The position numbers and the translations under genes are program-made. A model generated the notes under the pieces. It was given only the letters and a program-made list of their open reading frames with translations. It had not been told where the DNA came from and made no database searches. From the NCBI GenBank assembly GCA_963772825.1, contig CAVYYX010000014.1, positions 124,001-188,000 on the forward strand: a stretch of DNA of 64,000 nt. The letters are read 5' to 3'. Within the stretch, counting starts at the first letter, position 1, and the number at the start of each line of letters is the position of its first letter. Positions 8,406 through 17,354 of this stretch are shown piece after piece. The DNA comes from Desertimonas sp963772825 (GTDB lineage: Bacteria; Actinomycetota; Acidimicrobiia; Acidimicrobiales; Ilumatobacteraceae).

Positions 8406-9448
8406 TCCGCCGTCTCCGATTCGACAAGTACAGCGCCCTCTATCTGTGGGCGCTGTTCATGGTGGTCTTCGGGATCACCCAGGGGAGCACGTTCCTGAGC
8501 TGGACGTCGTTCAAGTTGGTGCTCATCGACCCAGCGGTGTTCACCGGGACCCTCGCCCTCGCGTTCCTCATCCCCCTCGCCACGAACACCTTCGATCTGT
8601 CGATCGGCGCCAACATGTCGCTGTCGCTCGTCATCTCCGCCACGCTGGCGAGCAACGACACGATGCCCGACCTGGCAGCGATGTTCGTGGCCCTCGGCGC
8701 GTGCGCGCTGGCCGGGTTCGTCAGCGGGTTCTTCGTCGTCAGGCTGAGGGTCAACAGCTTCATCGCCACGCTCGGCATGAGTCAGGTGATCACGGCGGTC
8801 GTCCTGCGAACTTCGAGCCAGTCGATCAACGACCCGTTCACCGACGCCTACCGCGACATCGGCCGCCAAGAAGTGTTCGGCCTGCCGCTGTTCATGTACT
8901 ACCTGGCCGCCCTGGCGGTCATCGTCTGGTACGTCTTCGAGCACACCCCGGTCGGTCGCCACATGTTCGCCACCGGCGGCAACCTCGAGGCGGCCCGCCT
9001 GGCGGGCCTGCGCACCGACCGCCTGATCTGGGGGTCGCTCGTCGCCTCGGCGGTGATCGCCGGATTCGGCGGGACGATCTACGGCTGGAAGGTCGGCAAC
9101 TACGCGCAGACGGTCGGTCCCGGCTACCTGTTCCCCGCGATCGCCGCCGTGTTCTTCGGCGCCTCGCAGCTCAAGGGCCGGCCGAATGTGTGGGGCACGT
9201 TCATCGCCCTGTACGCGCTGGCCTGGGGGGTCAAGGGTCTGCAACTCACGTTCACGACCAATACCCGATGGATCGAGCCGTTGTTCCAGGGCCTCTCGCT
9301 GCTCGCCGCCGTCTCGCTGGCCAGCCACCAGGGAGTCGTGCGGGTGCGCAAGAACAAGGAGGCAGCCACCGCGGAGCGACCCGACGATGACGGCCCGCCC
9401 GACGACGCCTCCGACGTCACCGCACGACCCGCCGGGTCGGTGGCCTGA
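8402..9448 (+). CDS. Sugar-type ABC transporter permease (RbsC type)
   Basis: 348 residues with about eight to ten hydrophobic segments. It contains the TFDLSIGANMSLS and ARLAGLRTDRLIWGSLV signatures of BPD_transp_2 permeases. The ATG at 8402 overlaps the ATPase stop codon by four bases. A charged cytoplasmic tail of about 40 residues (Arg/Asp/Pro-rich) is longer than usual. It forms the membrane channel for the ATPase at 6876 and binding protein at 5581. Confidence 0.9.
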   Translation: MIRRLRFDKYSALYLWALFMVVFGITQGSTFLSWTSFKLVLIDPAVFTGTLALAFLIPLATNTFDLSIGANMSLSLVISATLASNDTMPDLAAMFVALGACALAGFVSGFFVVRLRVNSFIATLGMSQVITAVVLRTSSQSINDPFTDAYRDIGRQEVFGLPLFMYYLAALAVIVWYVFEHTPVGRHMFATGGNLEAARLAGLRTDRLIWGSLVASAVIAGFGGTIYGWKVGNYAQTVGPGYLFPAIAAVFFGASQLKGRPNVWGTFIALYALAWGVKGLQLTFTTNTRWIEPLFQGLSLLAAVSLASHQGVVRVRKNKEAATAERPDDDGPPDDASDVTARPAGSVA

Positions 9449-9500
9449 GCGTCCAGCCGTGACCCGAGTAACTGGAGTCGATGCGGAGTATCCAGCGTCT

Positions 9501-9541
9501 GTGTCAGCGAGAATGGCTCATACGGGCACCTTCGCTGACAC
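9501..9541. repeat. Palindromic repeat, family C, enclosing a start codon
   Basis: GTGTCAGCGA (9501-9510) and TCGCTGACAC (9532-9541) form a perfect 10-bp stem with a 21-base loop. The ATG of the DUF35 gene (9513) sits inside the loop. The segment 9520-9545 matches 32024-32049 at 24 of 26 positions. It could limit translation of the downstream operon, but it is also clearly a dispersed repeat. Confidence 0.65.
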
Positions 9542-9953
9542 CGACAAACTCCGCGGCCCGGTCACCGTCGCCGACGGCGAGGTTCGGCTGGTCGGCGCCC
9601 GCTGCGACTCGTGCACGACCCACGCCTTCCCGCTGCAGGCGAACTGCCCGCGCTGTGGTCGCTCGATGTCGGCGATCCACCTACCGGCGATCGGCACGGT
9701 GTGGAGCTGGACCGTGCAACGAGTCCGCCCGAAGCCGCCGTTCGAGGGACCCGACGAGTTCGAGCCGTTCGCCGTCGGCTACGTCGACGTAGGGCCGGTG
9801 CGGGTCGAGGCCCGGCTCGAGGGCAAACCGGTCGGCGAGTGGCGGATCGGCGACACTGTGCGCCTCGTCGCCGGCGCCGCCGACGCCAATGGTGACGTCT
9901 GGTCCTATCGCTTCGAAGCCACCGACGACGCCACACCAGGCGGTGCGACGTGA
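9513..9953 (+). CDS. Zn-ribbon OB-fold protein (DUF35), partner of thiolase-like enzyme
   Basis: 146 residues. An N-terminal rubredoxin-like zinc ribbon has two Cys pairs (CDSC about residues 32-35 and CPRC about 46-49). An OB-fold follows, with GTVWSWTVQRVRP and FAVGYVDVGPVRVEARL. Proteins of this family bind acyl-CoA and pair with SCP2-thiolase or retro-aldolase subunits. The stop overlaps the thiolase start (GTGA, 9950-9953). The first codons lie inside a palindromic repeat, so the exact start is less certain. Confidence 0.88.
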   Translation: MAHTGTFADTDKLRGPVTVADGEVRLVGARCDSCTTHAFPLQANCPRCGRSMSAIHLPAIGTVWSWTVQRVRPKPPFEGPDEFEPFAVGYVDVGPVRVEARLEGKPVGEWRIGDTVRLVAGAADANGDVWSYRFEATDDATPGGAT

Positions 9954-11089
9954 CCGTTTCGATCGTCGGCGTCGGGTTGCACCCGTTCGGCCGGTTCGAG
10001 ATCTCGGGCCGGGAGATGGGGCTGGTGGCCGCCCGCCGCGCCCTCGACGACGCGGGCGTCTCGTGGAGCGACGTCGAGTTCGCCGCCGGCGGCAGCCGCG
10101 ACGGCGGCCATGCCGAGGCACTCGTCAGCGAGCTCGGCCTGACCGGTGTGCCGTTCATCGGCGTCTACAACGGGTGCGGCACAGCCGGCAGCGCGATCCT
10201 GACCTGCGCCCAGGCGATCGAGTCGGGCGCCGCCGAGGTGGCACTTGCCGTCGGCTTCGACAAGCACGACCGTGGCGCCTTCGCCGTCGATCCGGCCAAC
10301 TACGGCCTCCCCCGTTGGTATGCCGCCGACGGGATGATGGTCACCACGCAGTTCTTCGCCCTGAAGATCCAGCGCTACCTCCACGACCACGGCCTCGACG
10401 CCCGACTGCTCGCCGAGATCGCGGCGAAGGCGCTCCGCAACGGTGCGATCACCCCCCACGCGTGGCGCCGCAAGGCGATCCCCGTCGACGAGATCATGGC
10501 CGCCACGATGGTCAACGACCCGCTCACCTCGTACATGTTCTGCAGCCCGAGCGAAGGGGGCGCCGCCGTCGTGCTGATGTCCTCCGAGCGGGCGCGGCAG
10601 GTCTGCGATCGGGCGGTCGAGCTACGGGCGCTCGAGTTCCGGACACGGCAATTCGGCACGTTCGAGGTGTTCAATCCGTGGCTGGCGCCGGAGATCACCG
10701 CCGGGGCGACCGTCCACGCCGCTCGCGCCGCGTTCGAGACGGCCGGCATCGGTCCGCGGGACATCGACGTCGCCCAGCTGCAGGACACGGAGGCAGGAGC
10801 GGAGCTGATGCACCTCGCCGAGTGTGGCTTCTGCGAGCACGGCGAGCAGGAGCGCCTCATCGCCAACGGCGATCTCGAGATCGATGGCCGGATACCGGTG
10901 AACACGGACGGTGGCCTGATCGCCAACGGCGAGCCGATCGGCGCCAGCGGGCTGCGTCAGGTGATCGAGTGCGTCCTCCAGCTGCAGGGCCGCGCCGGCG
11001 AACGCCAGGTGCCCGGTGAGCCGACGACGGCGTTCACCCAGGTGTACGGCGCGCCGGGGATCAGCGTCTGCTCCGTCCTCGCCAGATGA
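9950..11089 (+). CDS. Thiolase-like (SCP2/Ltp2-type) acyl-CoA enzyme
   Basis: 379 residues of the thiolase superfamily in the nonspecific lipid-transfer/SCP2 branch. The nucleophile region is VYNGCGTAGSAI (Cys about 75). The C-terminal loop that normally reads GHPxGxxG is GEPIGASG here, so the usual His is Glu. The last motif is YGAPGISVCSVL. The substitution suggests a non-classical thiolase or an Ltp2-like retro-aldolase working with the DUF35 protein just upstream. The stop overlaps the ligase ATG (11086-11089). Confidence 0.85.
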   Translation: MTVSIVGVGLHPFGRFEISGREMGLVAARRALDDAGVSWSDVEFAAGGSRDGGHAEALVSELGLTGVPFIGVYNGCGTAGSAILTCAQAIESGAAEVALAVGFDKHDRGAFAVDPANYGLPRWYAADGMMVTTQFFALKIQRYLHDHGLDARLLAEIAAKALRNGAITPHAWRRKAIPVDEIMAATMVNDPLTSYMFCSPSEGGAAVVLMSSERARQVCDRAVELRALEFRTRQFGTFEVFNPWLAPEITAGATVHAARAAFETAGIGPRDIDVAQLQDTEAGAELMHLAECGFCEHGEQERLIANGDLEIDGRIPVNTDGGLIANGEPIGASGLRQVIECVLQLQGRAGERQVPGEPTTAFTQVYGAPGISVCSVLAR

Positions 11090-12613
11090 TCGCCCTCCCC
11101 CTCGTGGCTCGAGCCGCGTCCGATCCTGACGGGTGGGCGATCCGCTCGGACACCCACGGCGACGCGACGTGGTCGACGATGGCGGACGCCACCTTGCGGC
11201 TCGCCGCGGCAATCCACGAGTTCGACCTCGGCGCCCACCGGCGCCTGCTCGTCGTCGCTCGCAACCGACCGTCGACGGTCCTCGTGCACGCTGCGGCGGC
11301 GCTCGGAGAGGCGTCGTCGGTACCGGTCAACTTCCAGCTGACCTCCGGCGAGATCGAGTACCTCGCCGGACAGGCTGGTGCCCGGCTGGCATTCGTCGAC
11401 TCGACGACCCATGCCGCCGTCCGCGACGCCGTGGCCGGCCTCGACGTCTTGGTCATCGTGCTTCCCGACGACGGCCTTGAAGGACCGGAGCTGGCCGAGA
11501 TCGTCGGTGACCGAGCACCGCTCGAGCTGCACCCGAGTCAGCGAGTCATCCCCAACCTGCTGTTCACGTCCGGCACCACGGGACGGCCCAAGGCGGTCCA
11601 GCTCCCGCCGACGACGATCGGCCGGTCGCCCGACCTCGCCGGCTTCGTCGACCACATCACGTCGCACCGGCTCGCCCAGCTCGGTATGCACTTGGTCGCC
11701 GGCCCGCTGTACCACAACGGACCGTTGACCGCCGTCCGGCTGCAGCTGGCGGGCGTGCCGCTCGTCGTCCACGAGCGCTTCGACGCCCAGGCGACCCTCG
11801 CCGACGATCGAGGAGCACCGGGTCGAGAGCTCGATCCTGGTTCCGACGCATTTCGTCCGACTCCTCGCCCTCCCCCAAACGGTGCGCGAGCGGTACGACG
11901 TGTCTTCGTTGCGGCAGGTCGCCCACACCGGTGCGGCGTGCCCGGTCGAGGTCAAGCGGGCCATGATCGACTGGTGGGGACCGGTGCTGTCGGAGTCCTA
12001 TGGCGGCACCGAGTCGGGCACCGTCTGCTCGATCAACTCCACCGACTGGCTCGCCCATCCGGGATCGGTCGGCCGCGCCTCCCCGCCGTTCGACGTTCTC
12101 GTCGTCGACGACGACGGCAACGAGCTGTCGCCGAACACGGAGGGGCGGCTGTACTTCCGCGACACCACGGGGCGCGGCATCCTCTACGAAGGCGATGACG
12201 ACAAGACCGCCGAGACCCATCTCTCACCCGGCGTGTTCACCCTCGGCGAGGTGGGCTATGTCGACGAGGACGGCTTCGTGTACATCACCGATCGGTTCTC
12301 CGATCTGGTCGTCTCCGGCGGCGTCAACATCTACCCCGCCGAGGCCGAGCACGTTCTGGCCCTCCACCCCGACGTCGCCGACGTGGCGTGCGTCGGCGTG
12401 CCCGACGACGAGATGGGCGAGCGCTTGGTCGCATTCGTCGAGCTGACCGCCGCGGCGGAACCCGACGGACATCGGTCCGCCGCGCTGATCGCGTGGTGCC
12501 GTGAATCGCTCGCCGGATACAAGTGCCCGAAGGAGGTTCGCTTCGTGGACGCGATCCCGCGCAACCCGATGGGCAAGATCGACAAGCGATCGCTGCGCGC
12601 CACGGCGACCTGA
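11086..12613 (+). CDS. Acyl-CoA synthetase, AMP-forming (frameshifted)
   Basis: An ANL-superfamily ligase that activates a carboxylic acid to its CoA thioester. The P-loop is LLFTSGTTGRPKAV. A5 is SYGGTESG, A7-A8 is GYVDEDGFVYITDRFSD with VSGGVNIYP, and the catalytic Lys is in PRNPMGKIDK. The frame changes near 11808-11814: the true continuation TIEEHRVESSILVPTHFVRLL joins the two halves. The length is 3n+1, so one extra base suffices. The start overlaps the thiolase stop. It probably feeds the thiolase, PEP-utilising and flavoprotein steps of the same operon. Confidence 0.88.
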
Positions 12614-12672
12614 TGGTGACGTGCTGGTGACGTGATCGGCCGTCGTTCGAGAACCTTGAGGATGACTACAGT

Positions 12673-12691
12673 AAGTCCGTCCATCGGACTT
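12673..12691 (+). promoter_or_regulatory. Dyad AAGTCCG-N5-CGGACTT ahead of a strong ribosome-binding site
   Basis: A perfect 7-bp stem lies immediately before GGGGGAAGG, which precedes GTG 12705. As DNA it could be an operator, and as RNA it could hide or expose the ribosome-binding site. The 91-bp gap after the ligase gene makes an internal promoter plausible. Confidence 0.4.
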
Positions 12692-12704
12692 GGGGGAAGG
12701 CCTC

Positions 12705-14453
12705 GTGAGCACTGACAACACCTGGTTCGGCGACTCCGCGATCGGCGAGCGGTTCCCGGCCTGGACGCGTGGCAATGCCGCCGACGTGTTCCCCGATCCG
12801 TTCAGCCCGCTCGGCCAGAGCCTCGTGTTGCGCAAGGGGATGTGCACGGGCCTGCGCGACGCCTACATCTCGTTCGGTGCCCTCGACTTCGACGAGTTCG
12901 AGCACCCGTCGCAGCCCGACCTGTTCAAGGTGTTCGGCGGTTATCCGTACAACCCGCTGACGATGACCCGCCTGCTCGGGGCGCGCATGCCCGGAGCGAC
13001 GCCCGAGATGATCGACCGAGCGTTCTTCGACGAGCGTGACGAGGTGCCGCCCTACGAGCACGAGGATTGGCACGACTCCCCCGCCAACGAGGCGAAGCTC
13101 GGCGAGTCGATGGCCTGGGCGATGTCGACCGACTCGCTGCCGAGCCTCGACGCCGACCGCGAGCTCGTCCGCAGTCTCCGTGAAGAGCGGCCCGATCTGT
13201 CGCTGCTGACGGACTCGGCGCTCCACGCCCGTGCCAGATCGATGGTTCCCTACGTCCAGCAGACGTTCGAGAACGCGATGATCGTCTCGTCGCTGTCGGC
13301 GCTGGGCACCGGCGCCCTCGCCGCGATCAGCGAGGGGGTCGGGGACCCGACGCTGGCGATCCGCCTGCTCGCCGGAATCGAGGTGGACTCGGCTGCGCCA
13401 TCGCACGAGATGTGGACGCTCGGCCGCGCTGCCCGCGCGTCGGCCGAGATCAGCGCGGCCTTCGACGCCGGCCCCGACGAGGTGATCGCGGCGCTCGAAT
13501 CGAGTGGTGGCGAGGACGCCCGACGCTTCCTCGCCCAGTTTCGCCAGTTCCTCCACGACCACGGCTCGCGCGGCCAGAACGAATACGACCCGCGGTCACC
13601 GTCATGGGAGGTCAAGCCGCGGATCGCCCTCGCAGCGATCGACCTGATGCGCCGGTCCGACGACTCGCGGGCCCCGTCGATCCGCAACGCTGCCTCGGTC
13701 GACGAGCGCGACCGGGTCGCCGCCGATCTCCGCGAGAAGATCGCCGGCGATCCAGAGACCGCCGGGCTCTTCGAGGCGGCCCTGAAGTCAGCGCAGCTGT
13801 TCCTCGCCGGCCGCGAGCGCGCCAAGACCAACGTGGTTCGGGTCATCAACGAAGCGCGCGTCGCGCTGTACGAGTACGGCCGTCGGCTCGTCGATCGAGG
13901 CGTGATCGCCGACGCGGAACAGGTGTTCATGGTCACCGACGACGAGCTCGACGCACTGCGCGCCCAACCCGAGGCGTTCAAGGACGTCATCGCCGAGCGG
14001 TGGGAGCAGTATCAGCGGCTGTTCGACTACGAGCCGGTGTTCGTGGTCAACGGTCGAGTGCCGGGCCTCGACGAGATGACCCGTCGCGACAGCAGGCGGG
14101 TGGCCACGGCGGGCGTCGGCGCGGTGCTCAGCGGCGCCGCCGGTTCGGGCGGGCTGGCCAGCGGGCCGGCGCGTGTCGTGCTCGACGCAAGCGACCCGCT
14201 GAAGCTCGAGCCGGGCGACGTGCTGATCGCCCCGCAGACCGATCCATCCTGGGTTCCGCTGATGGTCGCCGCCGCCGCGGTCGTGGTCAACGTCGGTGCC
14301 CAAGGCAGCCACGCGATGATCGTCTCCCGTGAGCTCGGCGTGCCGTGCGTGGTCTCGGTCGCCGACGCCACCTCGGTGATCCCCGACGGTGCCGTCGTCA
14401 CCGTCGACGGCACCGCCGGCACCGTGACGATCGACAGCCTGCCGACGTTGTGA
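12705..14453 (+). CDS. PEP-utilising mobile-domain protein (rifampin-phosphotransferase-like, no ATP-grasp)
   Basis: 582 residues. GTG 12705 was chosen because GGGGGAAGG lies five bases upstream. The middle region (FRQFLHDHGSRGQNEYDPRSPSW, then a long helical part ending YEYGRRLVDRGVIADAEQVFMVTDDEL) resembles the substrate-binding domain of rifampin phosphotransferase-like enzymes. The C-terminal swivelling domain has the phosphorylatable His in GSHAMIVSRELGVPCVV. The N-terminal ATP-grasp is absent, so phosphate must come from another protein or the domain has a different role. The operon context suggests substrate activation in a catabolic pathway. Confidence 0.75.
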   Translation: MSTDNTWFGDSAIGERFPAWTRGNAADVFPDPFSPLGQSLVLRKGMCTGLRDAYISFGALDFDEFEHPSQPDLFKVFGGYPYNPLTMTRLLGARMPGATPEMIDRAFFDERDEVPPYEHEDWHDSPANEAKLGESMAWAMSTDSLPSLDADRELVRSLREERPDLSLLTDSALHARARSMVPYVQQTFENAMIVSSLSALGTGALAAISEGVGDPTLAIRLLAGIEVDSAAPSHEMWTLGRAARASAEISAAFDAGPDEVIAALESSGGEDARRFLAQFRQFLHDHGSRGQNEYDPRSPSWEVKPRIALAAIDLMRRSDDSRAPSIRNAASVDERDRVAADLREKIAGDPETAGLFEAALKSAQLFLAGRERAKTNVVRVINEARVALYEYGRRLVDRGVIADAEQVFMVTDDELDALRAQPEAFKDVIAERWEQYQRLFDYEPVFVVNGRVPGLDEMTRRDSRRVATAGVGAVLSGAAGSGGLASGPARVVLDASDPLKLEPGDVLIAPQTDPSWVPLMVAAAAVVVNVGAQGSHAMIVSRELGVPCVVSVADATSVIPDGAVVTVDGTAGTVTIDSLPTL

Positions 14454-14454
14454 C

Positions 14455-16086
14455 GTGACCGCCGTGGAGGAGTTCGACGTCGTGGTCGTCGGGACCGGTG
14501 CAGCCGGGCTGACCGCGGCCACCGTCGCCGCCGACTCCGGCGCGAGTGTCGCCATCTTCGAGAAGGCTGGGCTGGTCGGCGGCACCACGGCGTGGTCAGG
14601 CGGACAGGTGTGGATCCCCAACAACCCGCACATGGCCGATGTCGGCACGTCGGACGACCGCCAGCGGGCGATCACGTACATCATGTCGCTCTCGCGGGAT
14701 CTGCTCGACCGGGATCTCGTCGAGGCGTACGTCGACGGCGGCCCGGAGATGGTCGAGTTCCTCGAATCGTGCTCGCCGGTGCAGTTCTACGCCGTTCCCG
14801 GCATGCCCGACTACCACCCTGAGTTCCCTGGCGGCAACGCCGACGGCGGGCGGACGGTCGAGTGCCCGCTGTACCCGTTCGCCGACCTCGGCGAGTGGGC
14901 CGCCCGGGTCACACCATCGCCGTACTTCGCCAATCCGCACATCACGATGAGCGAGACGCCGCTCGGCAAAGCGATTCCCGACCCGCCGAGCCCTGCCGAG
15001 CTGGAGCGCAGGCTGGAGCGCGACGAGCGCGGGTGCGGCCAGGCACTCGTCGGCCGGCTCCTGCGCGCCTGCCTCGACCGCGGCGTGGAGCCGCGCACCG
15101 GATGGTCGGCCCGGGAGCTGCTCACCGAGGACGGTGCGGTGGCCGGTGTCACGTTCGACGGCCCGGATGGGCTCGTCGACGTGCGAGCGAACCGCGGCGT
15201 GATCCTCGCGTCGGGCGGTTTCGAGTGGGACCGCGAGCTGTGCCGCGCGTTCCTGCGCGGGCCGATGTCGCACCCGGTGTCGATCGAGACGAACACCGGC
15301 GATGGCCTGCGCATGGCGATGAAGGCTGGGGCCATGCTGGCCAACATGCGCGAGGCGTGGTGGATCCCCGTCGCCGCCGTGCCGGTCGAGGAAAACCCGA
15401 TGGGCCGCGTGCTGATCAACGGGCAACGGACGCTGCCGCACTCGATCATGGTCAACAAGCGGGGGCGGCGATTCACCAACGAGGCGGCCAACTACAACGC
15501 CTTCGGCGGCGCATTTCACGTCGAGGACGTGTCCCGCTTCGAGTACGCCAACCTGCCGTGCTGGCTGGTGTTCGACCAGAACTATGCCGACAAGTACGGC
15601 TTCCGGGTGGCGTCGGGCATCGAGGGCAAGGGCGTGCCCGCTTGGGTGCCGCGAGGCGACACGCCGGCCGCCCTGGCCGCACTGATCGGCGCCGATCCGG
15701 AGCGCATCACGGACACCATCGGGCGGTGGAACGCGCACTGCGCCGATGGCGCTGACCCGGACTTCGGGCGCGGCGACAGCGCCTTCGACCGCTGGTGGGG
15801 CGACCCGTACCTCAAGGGGACGCCCGAGGCGACGCTCGGCCCGCTCGACGCCGGCCCGTACTACGCCGTCGAGATCCACAGCGGCTGCTTGGGCACGAAG
15901 GGTGGCCCAAAGGCGAACCGTCACGGCCAGGTGATCGGCGTCGACGGCGACCCGATCGCCGGCCTCTACGTCGCCGGCAACGCGATGGGATCGCCGTTCG
16001 GGATGACCTATGGCGGCCCCGGCGGGACGATCGGTCCGGCGATGGTGTTCGGCTACCTCGCCGCCCGCCACGCCACCGCCGCCTGA
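14455..16086 (+). CDS. FAD-dependent oxidoreductase (3-ketosteroid delta1-dehydrogenase/fumarate reductase type)
   Basis: 543 residues with GTG start two bases after the preceding stop. The dinucleotide fold is VVVGTGAAGLTAATVA with the acidic end IFEKA, then GGTTAWSGGQVW. The C-terminus, LYVAGNAMGSPFGMTYGGPGGTIGPAMVFGYLAA, is typical of KstD-like flavoproteins. Such enzymes dehydrogenate ring or acyl substrates next to a carbonyl. The substrate is unknown. It is the last gene of the 9.5-16.1 kb operon. Confidence 0.85.
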   Translation: MTAVEEFDVVVVGTGAAGLTAATVAADSGASVAIFEKAGLVGGTTAWSGGQVWIPNNPHMADVGTSDDRQRAITYIMSLSRDLLDRDLVEAYVDGGPEMVEFLESCSPVQFYAVPGMPDYHPEFPGGNADGGRTVECPLYPFADLGEWAARVTPSPYFANPHITMSETPLGKAIPDPPSPAELERRLERDERGCGQALVGRLLRACLDRGVEPRTGWSARELLTEDGAVAGVTFDGPDGLVDVRANRGVILASGGFEWDRELCRAFLRGPMSHPVSIETNTGDGLRMAMKAGAMLANMREAWWIPVAAVPVEENPMGRVLINGQRTLPHSIMVNKRGRRFTNEAANYNAFGGAFHVEDVSRFEYANLPCWLVFDQNYADKYGFRVASGIEGKGVPAWVPRGDTPAALAALIGADPERITDTIGRWNAHCADGADPDFGRGDSAFDRWWGDPYLKGTPEATLGPLDAGPYYAVEIHSGCLGTKGGPKANRHGQVIGVDGDPIAGLYVAGNAMGSPFGMTYGGPGGTIGPAMVFGYLAARHATAA

Positions 16087-16122
16087 CCCTCAGCTACTTG
16101 CCGCGTCAGCGTCGACGACGCC

Positions 16123-16504
16123 GGGTGCGGTCGGCGCCCGTGTCGCGGTACCGCTCCGTCGGGGAGCCCGAGGGGCGGTAGCCCCTCGGTTCGGCGGCAT
16201 CAGGCGAGCTTGCTCGCCGCCGCCAGAGATTGGGTGCGGCGAAGCCGCTCAACGACCTCGACCGAACGGAGCGAGCGAGCGCAGCGAGCGACGCGAGTGA
16301 GGTCGAAACCTCAGGGTGCGGTCGGCGCCCGTGTCGCGGTACCGCTCCGTCGGGGAGCCCGAGGGGCGGCAGCCCCTCGGTTCGGCGGCATCAGGCGAGC
16401 TTGCTCGCCGCCGCCAGAGATTGGGTGCGGCGAAGCCGCTCAACGAGCTCGACCGAACGGAGCGAGCGAGCGCAGCGAGCGACGCGAGTGAGGTCGAAAC
16501 CTCA
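16123..16504. repeat. Tandem duplication of a 191-bp hairpin-rich unit between convergent genes
   Basis: Copies at 16123-16313 and 16314-16504 differ at only about two positions. Each unit holds a strong hairpin CCGAGGGGC-N4-GCCCCTCGG, a second hairpin around GGCGAG-N3-CTCGCC, and a run of GCGAGCGA-like short repeats. It fills the gap between the flavoprotein gene and the convergent SDR gene, whose stop codon lies in the last bases of copy 2. A double two-way terminator is the simplest reading. Confidence 0.92.
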
Positions 16505-17317
16505 GGCGCGGGCGATTCCGACCATCGTCGACTCGCTGGACGCGAAGCGCGACGACCCGCCGTCGATGCTCCGGCCGTAGTCGACGACCAGGGTGTGCCC
16601 GTTGACGAAGCCGGCGTCGTCGCTTGCGAGATACAGCGCGGCGTTGGCGATGTCCATCGCGTCGCTCGCTTTGCCGTAGCGCTGCCGCGACTGCTCGGCG
16701 ACGGCGGCGAGGTTGCTGGCGTCGCCGGTCATCACCTCGGCGGTGAGCGCCGTCGGGACGGTGCCCGGGGCGATGGCGTTGCAGCGGACGCCTCGGGGAC
16801 CGAGCTCGGCGGCGACCGACTTGGTGAGCCCGATGACGGCCGCCTTCGCCGCCGTGTAGCCGTGCGGGCCGAGTCCGCCGACGACGCCAGCGATGCTCGA
16901 CGTGCTGATGATCGACCCGGAGCCCTGCGGCACCATCGCCCTGGCGGCGTGCTTGCAGCCGTAGAACACCGAGTGGAGGAGGATGTCGATGCTGCTCAGC
17001 CAGGCGTCCGAATCCGTGTCGGCGATCGGCCCGACGGCGCCGACGACGCCGGCGTTGTTGAACATCACGTCGAGACGGCCCCACGTGCCGATCGCCACCT
17101 CGATCGCTGCGGCGACGGCGTCCTCGTCGGTGACGTCGCACTCGACGAAGCGGGCGGCGTCGCCGAGTTCGGTGGCCACGGCCCGTCCGAGGTCGTTCTG
17201 CACGTCGGCGACGACGACCTTGGCGCCCTCCTCGGCGAAGCGACGGGCGCTGGCGGCCCCGATGCCGCTCGCCGCCCCGGTGATCACCGCGATCCTGCCA
17301 GCCAGTCGATTCCCCAT
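16502..17317 (-). CDS. SDR-family oxidoreductase
   Basis: 271 residues, classical short-chain dehydrogenase. The NAD(P) motif GAASGIG is near residue 15. NNAG, the Ser in SGSIISTSSIAG, and YTAAK as the Tyr-Lys pair are all present. It probably oxidises a diol or alcohol produced by the Rieske oxygenase at 17355, which lies 37 bp upstream on the same strand. The substrate is not identifiable. The stop codon falls inside the 191-bp repeat, so the extreme C-terminus could be repeat-derived. Confidence 0.88.
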   Translation of the reverse strand: MGNRLAGRIAVITGAASGIGAASARRFAEEGAKVVVADVQNDLGRAVATELGDAARFVECDVTDEDAVAAAIEVAIGTWGRLDVMFNNAGVVGAVGPIADTDSDAWLSSIDILLHSVFYGCKHAARAMVPQGSGSIISTSSIAGVVGGLGPHGYTAAKAAVIGLTKSVAAELGPRGVRCNAIAPGTVPTALTAEVMTGDASNLAAVAEQSRQRYGKASDAMDIANAALYLASDDAGFVNGHTLVVDYGRSIDGGSSRFASSESTMVGIARA

Positions 17318-17354
17318 GTCGTTCGCCCCCGGTCTCTCGTCGGTCGACTGCAGC

